Part shown: positions 26,976-36,231 of the stretch, one piece after another
How the letters are laid out: every line of letters starts with the position of its first letter
How positions within the stretch are numbered: position 1 is the stretch's first letter
Origin: Thermostichus lividus PCC 6715
Lineage (GTDB): Bacteria; Cyanobacteriota; Cyanobacteriia; Thermosynechococcales; Thermosynechococcaceae
NCBI RefSeq assembly: GCF_002754935.1
Contig: NZ_CP018092.1
Span: 186,001-250,000, forward strand
Direction of reading: 5' to 3'
Length of the DNA: 64,000 nucleotides
Position numbers and translations under genes: made by a program
Notes under the pieces: generated by a model
What the model was told of the DNA's origin: nothing
What the model saw: only the letters and a program-made list of their open reading frames with translations
The model's database searches: none

Positions 26976-27085
26976 CCGCTCGCTGGAGCAACGCAAGCAA
27001 TTACAGCCCTCATTACCTATAACGTTCTTAATTGTGGCAGTTCCTCACAGTGTGAAGTTTAGCAATGGGGAACTGCTTTTGTTGT

Positions 27086-27524
27086 TTATAGAGATGTGGG
27101 CGGGCTAAAACCCCTCCGCTTTAGCGAGGGGATACAGCCAACTCAGGGGGCTTTAGCCCTCTCTATGTGTTAAACTAGAGACGTGGAAAGTAGGCGTATC
27201 AACTACGCGAAGAGACATCCTAGTACGGAGAAATCCCGGCAAGTAAGTCACTACCGCTTTGGCGGCAAGCCTAAACCACTGCAAGCAATGGCAGGATGTT
27301 GAGCGTATCGAATTGGCTAGTGTTGAAAAGTGCGAAACCACAAACCGAAACATAAACGTAGTCCCAATAGCAGAAATGCTTGAGGTGAGTAGGGGGTCTT
27401 TGACTGCCCCCACCCGCATTAAGTTGTGGGTGACAGCTCAAGGGAAAAGCGAAGCAACGCGGCTTCAGCCCGTTGCGTAGCATCCTTTGGGAATCCCCTC
27501 TCTTTCAAGGAGGGGAGAAGTCAA
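27086..27524 (+). mobile_element. IS200/IS605-like non-autonomous element, copy 2
   Basis: Second copy, 439 bp, between psaM and a small conserved gene, with the same left and right ends as copies 1 and 3. Its left end is slightly shorter (TTATAGAGATGTGGG). It differs from copy 1 by a handful of substitutions (for example TGCGAAACCACAAACC for CGCGAAACCACGAACC) and lacks the 12-bp duplication. The fill of the remaining psaM-to-27556 gap is unremarkable. No coding function is inferred. Confidence 0.72.
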
Positions 27525-27556
27525 ACTAAAAAGTACCTTTGCTCGCGCTAATTACC

Positions 27557-27889
27557 ATGGCTCCGTCATCGCAATCCTCCAATATTCCTCCAGCCGTTTG
27601 GGAGGGGCTTGCCAAAATTGGCGTGAATATCCTACTGCTCACTTTTGGGGTGGCGGCGATCGCCAAAATCGTACCCCACCAACTCAGCCAACTACAGAAA
27701 CTCACTGCCCTAGAAGCGGAAGTTCACCAGCTAGAGCAGCGGGTGACCCAGCTTAAACAAGAACAGCAACGAGATCTCCAGCCCCAAGCATGGCAGCGCA
27801 TTGCCCAAGAAGAAGCCAATCTCATTGCTGGCAACCAACGCCGGATTATTTGGGTGCAACCGGACACCACCAAGCGAGATCCGCAATAG
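27557..27889 (+). CDS. Small conserved membrane-anchored coiled-coil protein
   Basis: A 110-residue protein: one N-terminal transmembrane helix (VNILLLTFGVAAIAKIV, about residues 20-36) followed by a coiled coil (LEAEVHQLEQRVTQLKQEQ) and a short basic tail. No named domain; similar anchored coiled coils are widespread in cyanobacteria. ATG 27557 is preferred over an upstream codon at 27539. Copy 2 of the repeat element sits 32 bp upstream, so the native promoter may have been displaced. Confidence 0.65.
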   Translation: MAPSSQSSNIPPAVWEGLAKIGVNILLLTFGVAAIAKIVPHQLSQLQKLTALEAEVHQLEQRVTQLKQEQQRDLQPQAWQRIAQEEANLIAGNQRRIIWVQPDTTKRDPQ

Positions 27890-27939
27890 TTCCTCCCCCC
27901 AAATAGACCTCTCAAGCAGATAGCTGCAAGGGCTCGTGC

Positions 27940-28524
27940 TCAGTCTGGGGTTTCTGGCGCTCCAGTAATTAACTTTGGGGAATTAGTGGAGGCCGTGCTG
28001 GAAACCGTTGTATCCACAATACAGGGCAGTCGCGCGGCTTTTAGCCCCCGCTTAATCACGGCTAGGGTTTCCTTAAACAACACAAATAGGGGCAGATGGC
28101 GATTTGCCCCTTCGCTAAAGATATCGCGGTATTGCAGGGGCATATCCCAGCTATAGCTTCGACTCAGGAGCAGTTGTGACTGGCGCCACCGCGTCAGCAG
28201 CTCGGTAAAACTTTCCCCAGGACGATGGATAAATACCAATAGCTCAACATCCGTTTTCACCTTCCATTCTGGATCGCACATCAGAAAAACAAGGTCGCAG
28301 GGCACCAGCGCTGACTTCACTTGGGGACGTTGATTACTGGTATGAGCGGCAGGAATTTGAATTTCCGCAATTGGCAGTGGAATGGGAATCAGACTTTCTT
28401 GGGGTCGCCGCATACTGGGAATCATTTCCAGATAGGGGCGATACTGCCGCAACAGTTCAGTGGCGTGCAGTGGATCGGTGTAGTGTACCAGCGTGTGCTC
28501 GTACAGGTTGGGAGCGATCGCCAT
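27940..28524 (-). CDS. Hypothetical protein
   Basis: A protein of 194 residues (199 from an alternative upstream ATG at 28539). No family is recognised. It looks globular, with strands such as LVFLMCDPEWKV and VELLVFIHRP, without signal peptide or membrane helices. It is convergent with the preceding small gene and lies just downstream of the Crp-family regulator on the same strand. Codon use and HIP1 content resemble the neighbours. Confidence 0.6.
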   Translation of the reverse strand: MAIAPNLYEHTLVHYTDPLHATELLRQYRPYLEMIPSMRRPQESLIPIPLPIAEIQIPAAHTSNQRPQVKSALVPCDLVFLMCDPEWKVKTDVELLVFIHRPGESFTELLTRWRQSQLLLSRSYSWDMPLQYRDIFSEGANRHLPLFVLFKETLAVIKRGLKAARLPCIVDTTVSSTASTNSPKLITGAPETPD

Positions 28525-28593
28525 AGAATTAAAGCTCACCGAGCGCGACTATTGCTATCCTAGGCGAGGGGTTACGGTAACAGCAAGGCACCC

Positions 28594-29304
28594 TTAAGCC
28601 ACCGACTGCTGTGCCAGTTGCTCTAGCTGCGGCAAGCTCTGAATCTGCAGTTGCTGTTTAGCCGCATCAATTTTGACCCAGCCTTTGGCTGCCAGTTTGT
28701 CTAAAAGCTGCTGTGCTTCCTCAGGGCTGATATTGGCCACATCTGCGAGATCCTTAATCGGCACATTGAAAATAACTGCGGTGTGGGCATTGCCGCCATT
28801 CCGCTGTCCGTAGCGGCGACCAAGGTTGACCAGTACATTGGCTAGCTTTACGGCTGAGGGCTGGTGGGCTAACTCAATGCGCGCATTCGTGAGGCGCAAC
28901 CGTTGTGCCATTAACTGCAACATCCGGTAATGTAAATCTGGGTCTTGGCGCAGGGTCAGGGTAAATTTTTGAGCAGGAACCGAGAGAACTTCAGCGGTAC
29001 ACAGGGCAACCACATCGGTCGAGCGGGGCGACTGGTCTAAAATGGCCATCTCGCCAAAGAAGTCCCCAGGCCCGAGGATTGCAAGGGTGGTAAAGTCACC
29101 ATTGGGCAACAGCCGCCGTACCTTGACCCAGCCCGCCAAAATAAAGTAAACGGCATTCCCCCAAGCATCTTCAATTAAAATGGCTCGTCCCGCCGGATAG
29201 GTATTGTGCCAAGCCACGGCAAGCATGGAGGCGAGGGATTCTTTGGAACTCTCACTAAAAAGGGGAAAGAGTTGACTAAAGTTGTCTGTCTCGATGCCTG
29301 CCAT
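28594..29304 (-). CDS. Crp/Fnr-family transcription regulator
   Basis: A 236-residue regulator with a cyclic-nucleotide-binding beta-roll (residues ~15-130; phosphate-binding-cassette-like FFGEMAILDQSPRSTDVVAL) and a C-terminal winged helix (FNVPIKDLADVANISPEEAQ). The cassette keeps the Gly-Glu and Arg-Ser residues of cAMP binders, so ligand binding is plausible. It may be related to a SYCRP-type cAMP receptor, but the paralogue cannot be fixed. ATG 29304 (MAGIETDNF) is chosen; the 13 codons upstream look like leader. Confidence 0.85.
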   Translation of the reverse strand: MAGIETDNFSQLFPLFSESSKESLASMLAVAWHNTYPAGRAILIEDAWGNAVYFILAGWVKVRRLLPNGDFTTLAILGPGDFFGEMAILDQSPRSTDVVALCTAEVLSVPAQKFTLTLRQDPDLHYRMLQLMAQRLRLTNARIELAHQPSAVKLANVLVNLGRRYGQRNGGNAHTAVIFNVPIKDLADVANISPEEAQQLLDKLAAKGWVKIDAAKQQLQIQSLPQLEQLAQQSVA

Positions 29305-29425
29305 AACAACCTGATAAGTGAGTGTTGGACTAGTTGAGGTCAAGGAACCCTCCCCCTAGAATACGCGATCGCCTTTAGGTTCAGTGTGACTCCTGATCAA
29401 AATTGCATTGATTACTTTCAAACAA

Positions 29426-30718
29426 CTAGCCACAGAGGCGTGCAAAAGACCGCTCAACGGCTGCGATCGCCCCCTCGATGTCTGCCGCACTGACAATTAA
29501 AGGCGGCACAAAACGAACCACCTTCGCCCCCGCAGGCACCAGCAACAGTCCTTCGCTAATGGCTGCTTTGACCACCTCCGCTGCAGTGAGGCTTGACTCT
29601 GCGGTTAACTCAAGGCCGTTAATTAAGCCCCAGCCGCGCACGTCGGCAATCAGTTGGGGATACCGGTTAGCAAGGGCACGGAGGCCGGCGCGTAATTGCT
29701 CACCGCGATCGCTCACATTTTGCAGCAGATTCTCCTGCTCAATCGTTTCACAAACCGTTAGGGCGGCTGCTGTGGCCAAGGGATTGCCACCAAACGTACT
29801 GGCATGATCGCCGGGCTGAAACACTGCACAAAACTCTTTAGAGAGCATGGCACCAATGGGAATACCCCCAGCTAATCCTTTCGCTGAGGTAAAAATATCC
29901 GGCTCCACTCCAAGGGTCTCATAGCCCCAGAGGCGACCCGTGCGACCCATGCCGACCTGCACTTCATCAAAGATTAACAAAATCCCTTTTTGATTGCAGA
30001 GTTGCCGTACCTGCTCAAAATAGAGGCGATCGCCCGGACGCACCCCCCCCTCTCCCTGCAACGGCTCCAGCAGAATCGCTGCCACCTGCGGCTGAGGCTG
30101 ATCCAACGACTCCACCAGATCTGCTAACGCCGCAAAATCGTTGTAGGGGACATAGGCAAACCCCGGCACCAGCGGATCAAAATGCTGCTGGTACTTTGGC
30201 TGGCCTGTGGCCGTAATGGTGGCAAGGGTACGGCCATGGAAACTGGCTTGCGCGGTAATAATAACCGGATGAGCAATCTGACGCACCGTATGGGCATATT
30301 TGCGCGCCAACTTAATGGCGGCCTCGTTCGCTTCGGCACCCGAATTACAGAAAAAGACGCGATCGGCACAGGAGTGATTAACCAGCCATTGGGCTAAAGC
30401 CCCCTGCTGTGGGATGTAGTACAGGTTAGAGACATGGTGCAGGGTTTGAATTTGCTGGCTAACCGTTGCCACCAACGCCGGATGGGCATGTCCCAACGTA
30501 CAGGTGGCAATCCCAGCCACAAAATCTAGGTAGCTGCGCCCCTCGTTATCCCAAACACGGCACCCCTCCCCGCGGGTTAAGGTCAGGGGAAACCGCCCAT
30601 AGGTAGTCATCACCACCTGATCAAACTGTACTGGATCAGCACTAGCGGGAGGAACGGCAACAGCAGACTCTGGACTCACAGCACAACATCCTAAACGTAT
30701 TGCGGCAGTGCTTGCCAT
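29426..30718 (-). CDS. argD: ArgD, acetylornithine aminotransferase
   Basis: A 430-residue class III PLP aminotransferase that converts N-acetylglutamate semialdehyde to N-acetylornithine in arginine synthesis. Signature segments are YLDFVAGIATCTLGHAHP near residue 65, FFCNSGAEANEAAIKLARKY, LIFDEVQVGMGRTGRLW and the PLP Lys in FTSAKGLAGGIPIGAM. The first ~30 residues are extra compared with E. coli ArgD and the true start may be downstream. It is divergent from nrdJ. Confidence 0.9.
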   Translation of the reverse strand: MASTAAIRLGCCAVSPESAVAVPPASADPVQFDQVVMTTYGRFPLTLTRGEGCRVWDNEGRSYLDFVAGIATCTLGHAHPALVATVSQQIQTLHHVSNLYYIPQQGALAQWLVNHSCADRVFFCNSGAEANEAAIKLARKYAHTVRQIAHPVIITAQASFHGRTLATITATGQPKYQQHFDPLVPGFAYVPYNDFAALADLVESLDQPQPQVAAILLEPLQGEGGVRPGDRLYFEQVRQLCNQKGILLIFDEVQVGMGRTGRLWGYETLGVEPDIFTSAKGLAGGIPIGAMLSKEFCAVFQPGDHASTFGGNPLATAAALTVCETIEQENLLQNVSDRGEQLRAGLRALANRYPQLIADVRGWGLINGLELTAESSLTAAEVVKAAISEGLLLVPAGAKVVRFVPPLIVSAADIEGAIAAVERSFARLCG

Positions 30719-30869
30719 CTTAGCACTAGCTCCCCAAGGAACGTTGGTGTGATGCTTGAGCGAGACTCTAGACCTGAAAACTATAAATAGTGCTTATTGA
30801 CCCTTACGGCTCGCTTCGTTACACTACTGCTAGTATCACTCTAGCCCGTAGTCCTGTTATGGAAATTTC

Positions 30870-33800
30870 ATGATGGTGCAAAACCCCCCTCGCCCCCAGA
30901 CCACTTTCCCCGTTAATGCAGCCACCGCCTATCCCGTGTTCTACCGTACCTACAGCCGCCAAGATGACGCAGGACAGCGGGAAAGTTGGCAGCAGGTCTG
31001 CGATCGCACCATCCAAGGCTTAAAAGAGGTTGGCCATCTCACCCCCGATGAAGTTGCCCTACTCAGCCAAATGCAACGGGAGCTTAAAGCGCTGCCATCA
31101 GGGCGGTGGCTGTGGGTCGGGGGTACCGACTGGGTAAAGCGCCCCGAGAACTACTCCGGCGCCTATAACTGCACCAGCACCAACGTCGTTGACTGGGACT
31201 CGTTCGGGCTGATGATGGATTTGGCGATGCAAGGGTGCGGTACGGGTGCCGTCCTTGAGCATAAATACATCAGCCAATTGCCTCCTATCCGTAATCGCCT
31301 GGATATTGACGTGGTGGGCACCATTGGAAAAACGCCGAAAGCCCAGCGCCAAGACTGCACCACAGTCACCGTTGAGGGTAGCCACGTTCACATCAAAGTA
31401 GGCGATAGCCGCCAAGGATGGGTTAAATCCTACCAAACCATCCTTGAGCTATCCAGTGACATGCAATTTGATGGACACGTTACCATTACCATCGACATTA
31501 GCGATGTCAGACCCACAGGAGAGCGCTTAAAAGGCTTTGGTGGCGTAGCTAACCCCGTCAAACTACCCGACCTCTACCATCGCTGTGCTGCAATTTTGAA
31601 TGCTGCCCTTGGTCGCCAACTTACCTCAGTAGAATGTTGCTTGCTCATTGATGAAGCAGCAACCGTGGTCGTTGCTGGAAACGTGAGGCGCAGCGCAGGT
31701 ATGCGTCAAGGGGACAGCAATGATGCCGAGTTTGCCGCCGCCAAGCAAAACCTATGGCAGCAGGATGAACAGGGGAACTGGTTTATTGACCCCAAACGCG
31801 ATGCCTTACGCATGGCCAACCATACCCGCGTCTTTCATCGCAAGCCAACCTTACAGGAATGCATTGAAGCAGTACGCAGTCAGTTTTATAGTGGCGAAGG
31901 GGCGATCCAGTGGGCAGGGGAAGCCGTCGCCCGTGCTAACGCCGATATTCTCACTAATCCAGACCTCAAACACCGCTTTTTGCGTGCCTATGACACTGGA
32001 CAAGCAGACTTGCTCTTGCGTCAGTTAGCCCCCAAGGCAGATGAACGGGAAATCAACCACCGCCTTGGTCGCTATGGCCTGAACCCATGCGTTACCGCCG
32101 AAACTTGGATTCATACAGGCGACGGGCCGCGGCAAGTCAAGGATTTAATTGGTCGTCAACACAGCACCTATATCAACGGCGAACTCTTCAGCACTACACC
32201 GGACGGCTTCTTTTTTACAGGTATTAAACCCGTTGTCAAACTGCAAACCAAGGCAGGGTTTTCCCTTCGCCTCACCCCGAATCACCAAGTCCTAAAAGTT
32301 ACGGCCCAAACCCAGCAAAAACAATACAGCGAATGGGTCGAAGTTGGTGAGTTGCGACCGGGGGATTGGGTTTTGCTCCATAACCATCGAGGGATTCAAC
32401 CTTGGGATGGGATAGGAACGGCAGCGGAAGGTTGGCTACTGGGGAGCTTATTAGGCGATGGCAGTTTAGGGACAACTCAATGGCGTGATATTGGGCTACT
32501 GCGATTTTGGCAAGAGTCCCGTGTGGAACTGAGCCAATACGCGCGGGAATTACTAGCTACGGTGGTAGATTATCGAGCTCGCGCTGCGGCGACCTATGAA
32601 CACAAAACCCTGAACCATCAGGTGATCAACTCCACTGGCCTAGCCCAGTTAGCAGCGAAGTTTGGCTTAAAGCCCGGTCGTAAGGTCATTACGCCAGCGA
32701 TTGAACAGGCCAGTTATGAGTTTTACCAAGGTTTTTTACGGGGCTTATTCGACGCTGATGGCAGTGTTCAAGGTAGCCAAGACAAAGGCGTGAGTGTTCG
32801 CCTATGCCAAAGCAACCTCGAAACCCTCAAAGCTGTGCAGCGAATGCTAGCCCGCTTGGGGATTATTGCCACCATCTATCAAAATCGGAGGCCAGAAGGC
32901 TTGCGGTTACTACCTGATAGTCAGCGGCAGCCGAGCCTCTACCACTGCCAATCTCAGCATGAGTTAGTAATTAGCCAAGATAATTTGCTCCATTTTCAAG
33001 AATTGATCGGATTCCAAGAGCCAACCAAGCAGGCTAAACTCCAGAAACTCTTGAGTGGCTATCAACGGCAACTGAATCGGGAACGGTTTGCGGTAGTAGT
33101 GGAAGCGATTACGCCTGATGGAGAAGCTGCCGTTTACGACTGCTCTGTGCCCGGCCCGAATCGGTTCGACGCCAATGGCTTAGTGGCTCACAACTGTGGT
33201 GAGATTATCTCTGCGGATTTCCACTGCAACCTCTCAGAGATTCATCTCAACCAAATTGACCCTGCGGATACAGTGACCCAAGCAAACGCCTTCAAAGCAG
33301 GAGCCATCTCCGTAGCCGCCTTATTGCACCATCGTTTTGAAGTAGAACGCTATCGCTATGCCCGTGAGTTAGACCCTATTGTTGGCGTTAGCTTCACCGG
33401 ACTATTCGACTTTTTCGTTCATGCCTTTGGGACGGCGTGGCTAGAGTGGTGGGCACAGGGACGACCGGACACTCCGCAGGGTCAATTTTTCAAAACCCAA
33501 GAGGCCAGCTACTTGCAACGCTGGCGGGATATTGTTCATGCTGCCGTATGGGAGTATTGCGATCGCCATGGCTTAAAACGACCGAACCGCTGCACCACCG
33601 TGCAACCCGCTGGCACAAAGTCTTTACTCACTGGGGCATCCCCTGGCTGGCATCCCCCCAAAGCACAACGCTTTATCCGCCGCATTACTTTCCGCAAAGG
33701 TGACGCTGTTGCGATGGCCTGCTATGACTACGGCTATAACATCATCCCATCGCAATCGGATAAAGATGAGCAGGGCAAACTGTTGGATGACCCCTTTGAC

Positions 33801-34250
33801 CCGCGCTGTACCGAGTGGCTCGTTGAAATTCCTGTCGCCGTTTCCTGGGCAGACCTGCCCGGCGCAGACGCGATCGACATTAGCCAATTTTCTGCGCTGG
33901 CTCAATTTGACTTTTATATGCAAGTGCAGCAGCACTACACCACCCACAACACCAGTGCCACGATTGAGTTGCGGGAGCACGAAATTGAACCATTGGCCAC
34001 CGCCATTTATGAGGCCATTCAGCAAGATCAGGGCTATATCTCTGCGGCATTATTAGCACGTTTTGATGCTAATGAAACCTTCCCGCGATTGCCCTTTGAA
34101 CCCATTAGCAAACAACGGTATGACGCAGAAGTGGCGGCAGTCGCACAACGGCGGCGGATCCATGATTTCCATGCGGCATTATCTCGCTACACGCAACCGA
34201 TTGAAGAGGCAGGCCCCGCTGGCTGTGACTCTGATAAGTGCCTGAAGTAG
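30870..34250 (+). CDS. nrdJ: NrdJ, adenosylcobalamin-dependent ribonucleotide reductase with intein
   Basis: A 1126-residue precursor of a class II (B12-dependent) ribonucleotide triphosphate reductase, the enzyme supplying DNA precursors. The exteins total 757 residues. Family features are GSGRWLW-like PSGRWLWVGGTDWV, YNCTSTNV, AMQGCGTGAVLEH, and the active-site NPCGEI motif, which is split by the intein between Pro406 and Cys776. The C-terminus ends GCDSDKCLK: Cys1119 and Cys1124 form the CX4C swinging-arm pair that re-reduces the active site. No cobalamin riboswitch consensus was found in the 150-bp leader. Activity depends on splicing. Confidence 0.93.
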   Translation: MMVQNPPRPQTTFPVNAATAYPVFYRTYSRQDDAGQRESWQQVCDRTIQGLKEVGHLTPDEVALLSQMQRELKALPSGRWLWVGGTDWVKRPENYSGAYNCTSTNVVDWDSFGLMMDLAMQGCGTGAVLEHKYISQLPPIRNRLDIDVVGTIGKTPKAQRQDCTTVTVEGSHVHIKVGDSRQGWVKSYQTILELSSDMQFDGHVTITIDISDVRPTGERLKGFGGVANPVKLPDLYHRCAAILNAALGRQLTSVECCLLIDEAATVVVAGNVRRSAGMRQGDSNDAEFAAAKQNLWQQDEQGNWFIDPKRDALRMANHTRVFHRKPTLQECIEAVRSQFYSGEGAIQWAGEAVARANADILTNPDLKHRFLRAYDTGQADLLLRQLAPKADEREINHRLGRYGLNPCVTAETWIHTGDGPRQVKDLIGRQHSTYINGELFSTTPDGFFFTGIKPVVKLQTKAGFSLRLTPNHQVLKVTAQTQQKQYSEWVEVGELRPGDWVLLHNHRGIQPWDGIGTAAEGWLLGSLLGDGSLGTTQWRDIGLLRFWQESRVELSQYARELLATVVDYRARAAATYEHKTLNHQVINSTGLAQLAAKFGLKPGRKVITPAIEQASYEFYQGFLRGLFDADGSVQGSQDKGVSVRLCQSNLETLKAVQRMLARLGIIATIYQNRRPEGLRLLPDSQRQPSLYHCQSQHELVISQDNLLHFQELIGFQEPTKQAKLQKLLSGYQRQLNRERFAVVVEAITPDGEAAVYDCSVPGPNRFDANGLVAHNCGEIISADFHCNLSEIHLNQIDPADTVTQANAFKAGAISVAALLHHRFEVERYRYARELDPIVGVSFTGLFDFFVHAFGTAWLEWWAQGRPDTPQGQFFKTQEASYLQRWRDIVHAAVWEYCDRHGLKRPNRCTTVQPAGTKSLLTGASPGWHPPKAQRFIRRITFRKGDAVAMACYDYGYNIIPSQSDKDEQGKLLDDPFDPRCTEWLVEIPVAVSWADLPGADAIDISQFSALAQFDFYMQVQQHYTTHNTSATIELREHEIEPLATAIYEAIQQDQGYISAALLARFDANETFPRLPFEPISKQRYDAEVAAVAQRRRIHDFHAALSRYTQPIEEAGPAGCDSDKCLK
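32088..33194 (+). mobile_element. Intein with LAGLIDADG homing endonuclease inside nrdJ
   Basis: Codons 407-775 (369 residues) form an in-frame intein. It begins with Cys407 (CVTAETWIHTGDG), the splicing nucleophile, has a block-B-like LRLTPNHQVLK and ends VAHN with Asn775, followed by Cys776 as the +1 extein residue. Two dodecapeptide motifs of a DOD-type endonuclease are seen: LLGSLLGDGSLG near 520 and LRGLFDADGSVQG near 625. All key residues for splicing and DNA cleavage look intact, so it may be both active and mobile. Confidence 0.92.
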
Positions 34251-34290
34251 TCAGATATCCCTAGCTGTTGCTAATTGCTTAAGTTTGTAC

Positions 34291-34315
34291 CTCCCCCGGT
34301 TTAACCAGAGGGGAG
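34291..34315. terminator. Bidirectional hairpin between nrdJ and kinase gene
   Basis: CTCCCC at 34291-34296 pairs with GGGGAG at 34310-34315 around an inner GG-TTTAA-CC stem. It sits in the 69-bp convergent gap between nrdJ and the kinase gene and could stop transcription from both. There is no long U-tract on either side. Confidence 0.5.
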
Positions 34316-34319
34316 AGAG

Positions 34320-35876
34320 TTATTTGGGCAGCTTGGTAAACCAATTGCGCTTGGCACGATCCAGTTGCCCTTGCACCGCCCCCGAGACCATACTCAGATC
34401 GGCGCCTGAAATATCCGCTGCGGTAAAGTTAGCCCCTGAAATCGAGGCATCCTGCAACCGTGCCCCTTTCAAGTTCGCTTTTTCAAGGTTTGCATGCACC
34501 AGATAAGCGCCGTTCAGGTTCGCTTCGCTAAGATTCGCCCCCTGCAAATTCGCCTCCCGCAACACAGCCCCCGCTAAAATACACCCCTTCAGATCAGCAT
34601 TAGACAAATTGGCGTTTGCGAAGTTCGCTCCCGATAAATCCGCATGACGGAGCACCACATTGGACAAGTCAACATCCACAAAATCCCGCTCACCCCGTTT
34701 GTAAGCCGTGAGAAGTTGGGCTGCCGTCAGTCGAGGAGTTACTTTTGCGCGCAGGTGCTGGCCACCGCCTGCCCCGACCAGTGGGGGGCCGCCGGGTCCC
34801 CCCATGCGAGATTGGCGAACTCGTGCCGCTTGGGCATTATGACTCACCGAGGATGCATAACTGCTACGCCCTAGCATTGGCTTGCCGCCCCGACTGGGGG
34901 GTGCCGAGAGTGCGTTGCTGAGGTCATCATCAGCACTTTGTGAGGATGCATTTGTGGCACTTGACCGTTTGGCAGACAAAAGTTGCAAATCTGCCAAAAC
35001 CTCCATCGCTGTTTGGTAGCGATTTTTAATGGCATCCTCTAGCATCTTGTCTAGCAGTGCCGTAAATTCCGGAGAAATGTTCTTGGCGTACTTCTTCCAC
35101 TGCCACTCACCCGTGCGCGGGTCTCGCTCGATTTCTTTGGGCGATTTCCCCGTCAACAGATAGACACAGGTCACCCCTAAGGCATAAATGTCGCTGGCAT
35201 AGATGGGGCGCATGGCCATCTGTTCTGGGGGGGCATACATGGGGGTACCCACCGCAAAGCTCGTAAAGGTCGAGAGTTCGGGGGCATTTTCCACCATGGC
35301 TTGGGTAACTTTATCTTTGACGGCGCCAAAATCAATGAGGACGAGTTTGTTATCGATTTCGCGGCGAATGAGGTTGGCAGGCTTAATGTCACGGTGGATG
35401 ACCTCGTTTTTGTGGAGATAATCCAAAATCGGCAAGACTTCTTGGAGTACTTGTTTGACATCTTCCTCCGTTTTGGCTCCAAAGCGCTTGACTTCCTGCT
35501 GCAGGGTCAAGCCAGCGACGTACTCTTGAATGAGGTAGAATTCACTGTCGGTTTCAAAGTAGCCCAGAAGGCGGGGTAATTGCGGATGGTTGCCAATTTT
35601 GCCCAGGGTGGTGGCCTCTCGCAAAAATAGTTCCCGCGCCATGGCCAGAATGTGGGGAGCCGACGCTGCGGGGCGTAATTGTTTGATCACGCAGCTAGGG
35701 TTACCGGGCAGCTTGGTGTCAACCGCAAGAAAGGTTGTGCCAAAGCCTCCCCTCCCAAGAACACGAATGGCTCGATATTGATCGTTGAGAAGCAGCTTAC
35801 TGCCGCAGGCTTGGCAAAAATCCAAACCATCAGGATTGTCTGGTTTGACACAGCTCGGATTCAGGCAGTAACTCAT
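34320..35876 (-). CDS. spkB: SpkB-like Ser/Thr kinase with Cys motif and pentapeptide repeats
   Basis: A 518-residue eukaryotic-type kinase. The N-terminus is a cysteine-rich zinc-ribbon-like motif (YCLNPSCVKPDN, FCQACGSKLL). The kinase domain (about 33-300) is complete: LGRGGFGTTF, VIKQL lysine, VIHRDIKPANLI, LIDFGAVK and GTPMYAPPEQ. A Gly/Ser-rich linker then leads to pentapeptide repeats (ADLSGANFANANLSNADL) to the end. This order matches Synechocystis SpkB, linked to oxidative stress and motility; orthology is inferred from architecture. No transmembrane segment. Confidence 0.8.
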   Translation of the reverse strand: MSYCLNPSCVKPDNPDGLDFCQACGSKLLLNDQYRAIRVLGRGGFGTTFLAVDTKLPGNPSCVIKQLRPAASAPHILAMARELFLREATTLGKIGNHPQLPRLLGYFETDSEFYLIQEYVAGLTLQQEVKRFGAKTEEDVKQVLQEVLPILDYLHKNEVIHRDIKPANLIRREIDNKLVLIDFGAVKDKVTQAMVENAPELSTFTSFAVGTPMYAPPEQMAMRPIYASDIYALGVTCVYLLTGKSPKEIERDPRTGEWQWKKYAKNISPEFTALLDKMLEDAIKNRYQTAMEVLADLQLLSAKRSSATNASSQSADDDLSNALSAPPSRGGKPMLGRSSYASSVSHNAQAARVRQSRMGGPGGPPLVGAGGGQHLRAKVTPRLTAAQLLTAYKRGERDFVDVDLSNVVLRHADLSGANFANANLSNADLKGCILAGAVLREANLQGANLSEANLNGAYLVHANLEKANLKGARLQDASISGANFTAADISGADLSMVSGAVQGQLDRAKRNWFTKLPK

Positions 35877-36231
35877 AAGCAGCCAAGGGGATGAACATTG
35901 GGGTTCAACAGGGGCTTAGGTGACAGCATATCCTACCAGAGATGACCAGTAATCGTCGTCATAGGGTAGAGCAACAGACTGCTGCTAGTAACCTTGCATC
36001 GCAGATACACAAACTCGGTGGGCAAGGGGTTGCTCCGTGTATTTACGATACTCTTTTTTCTCTGCTTGCCCCTATCCGTAAAATTACGGAAGTTTTTATT
36101 ACGGCTCCTGTTGAGGCAGACATAAAGGCGTAGGGGGTAGCCCCCCGAGTTGTTTGATCGGTCTGATTGTGGAGCAAGCTGTATGATACAAGGGTAGCAC
36201 TTTCGATTTTAGTTGTTCGCAGTTTTGGGTT
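35877..36231. promoter_or_regulatory. 355-bp gap with a 7-bp inverted repeat
   Basis: The divergent gap between the kinase and yqeK genes has no supported gene. It contains the dyad TCCGTAA-AA-TTACGGA at 36075-36090, near-perfect with a 2-bp spacer, about 140 bp upstream of yqeK and 200 bp from the kinase start. The spacing differs from NtcA (GTA-N8-TAC). A protein-binding operator is possible; a hairpin is unlikely with so short a loop. Confidence 0.35.

Noticed and set aside
30719-30869. Cobalamin riboswitch upstream of class II ribonucleotide reductase
   Set aside because: Looked for the B12-box and found none; the 150-bp leader has only a TATAAA-like box.
35942-36133. 63-codon ORF in the kinase/yqeK gap
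   Set aside because: No ribosome site, no domain; amino-acid composition unlike a real protein.
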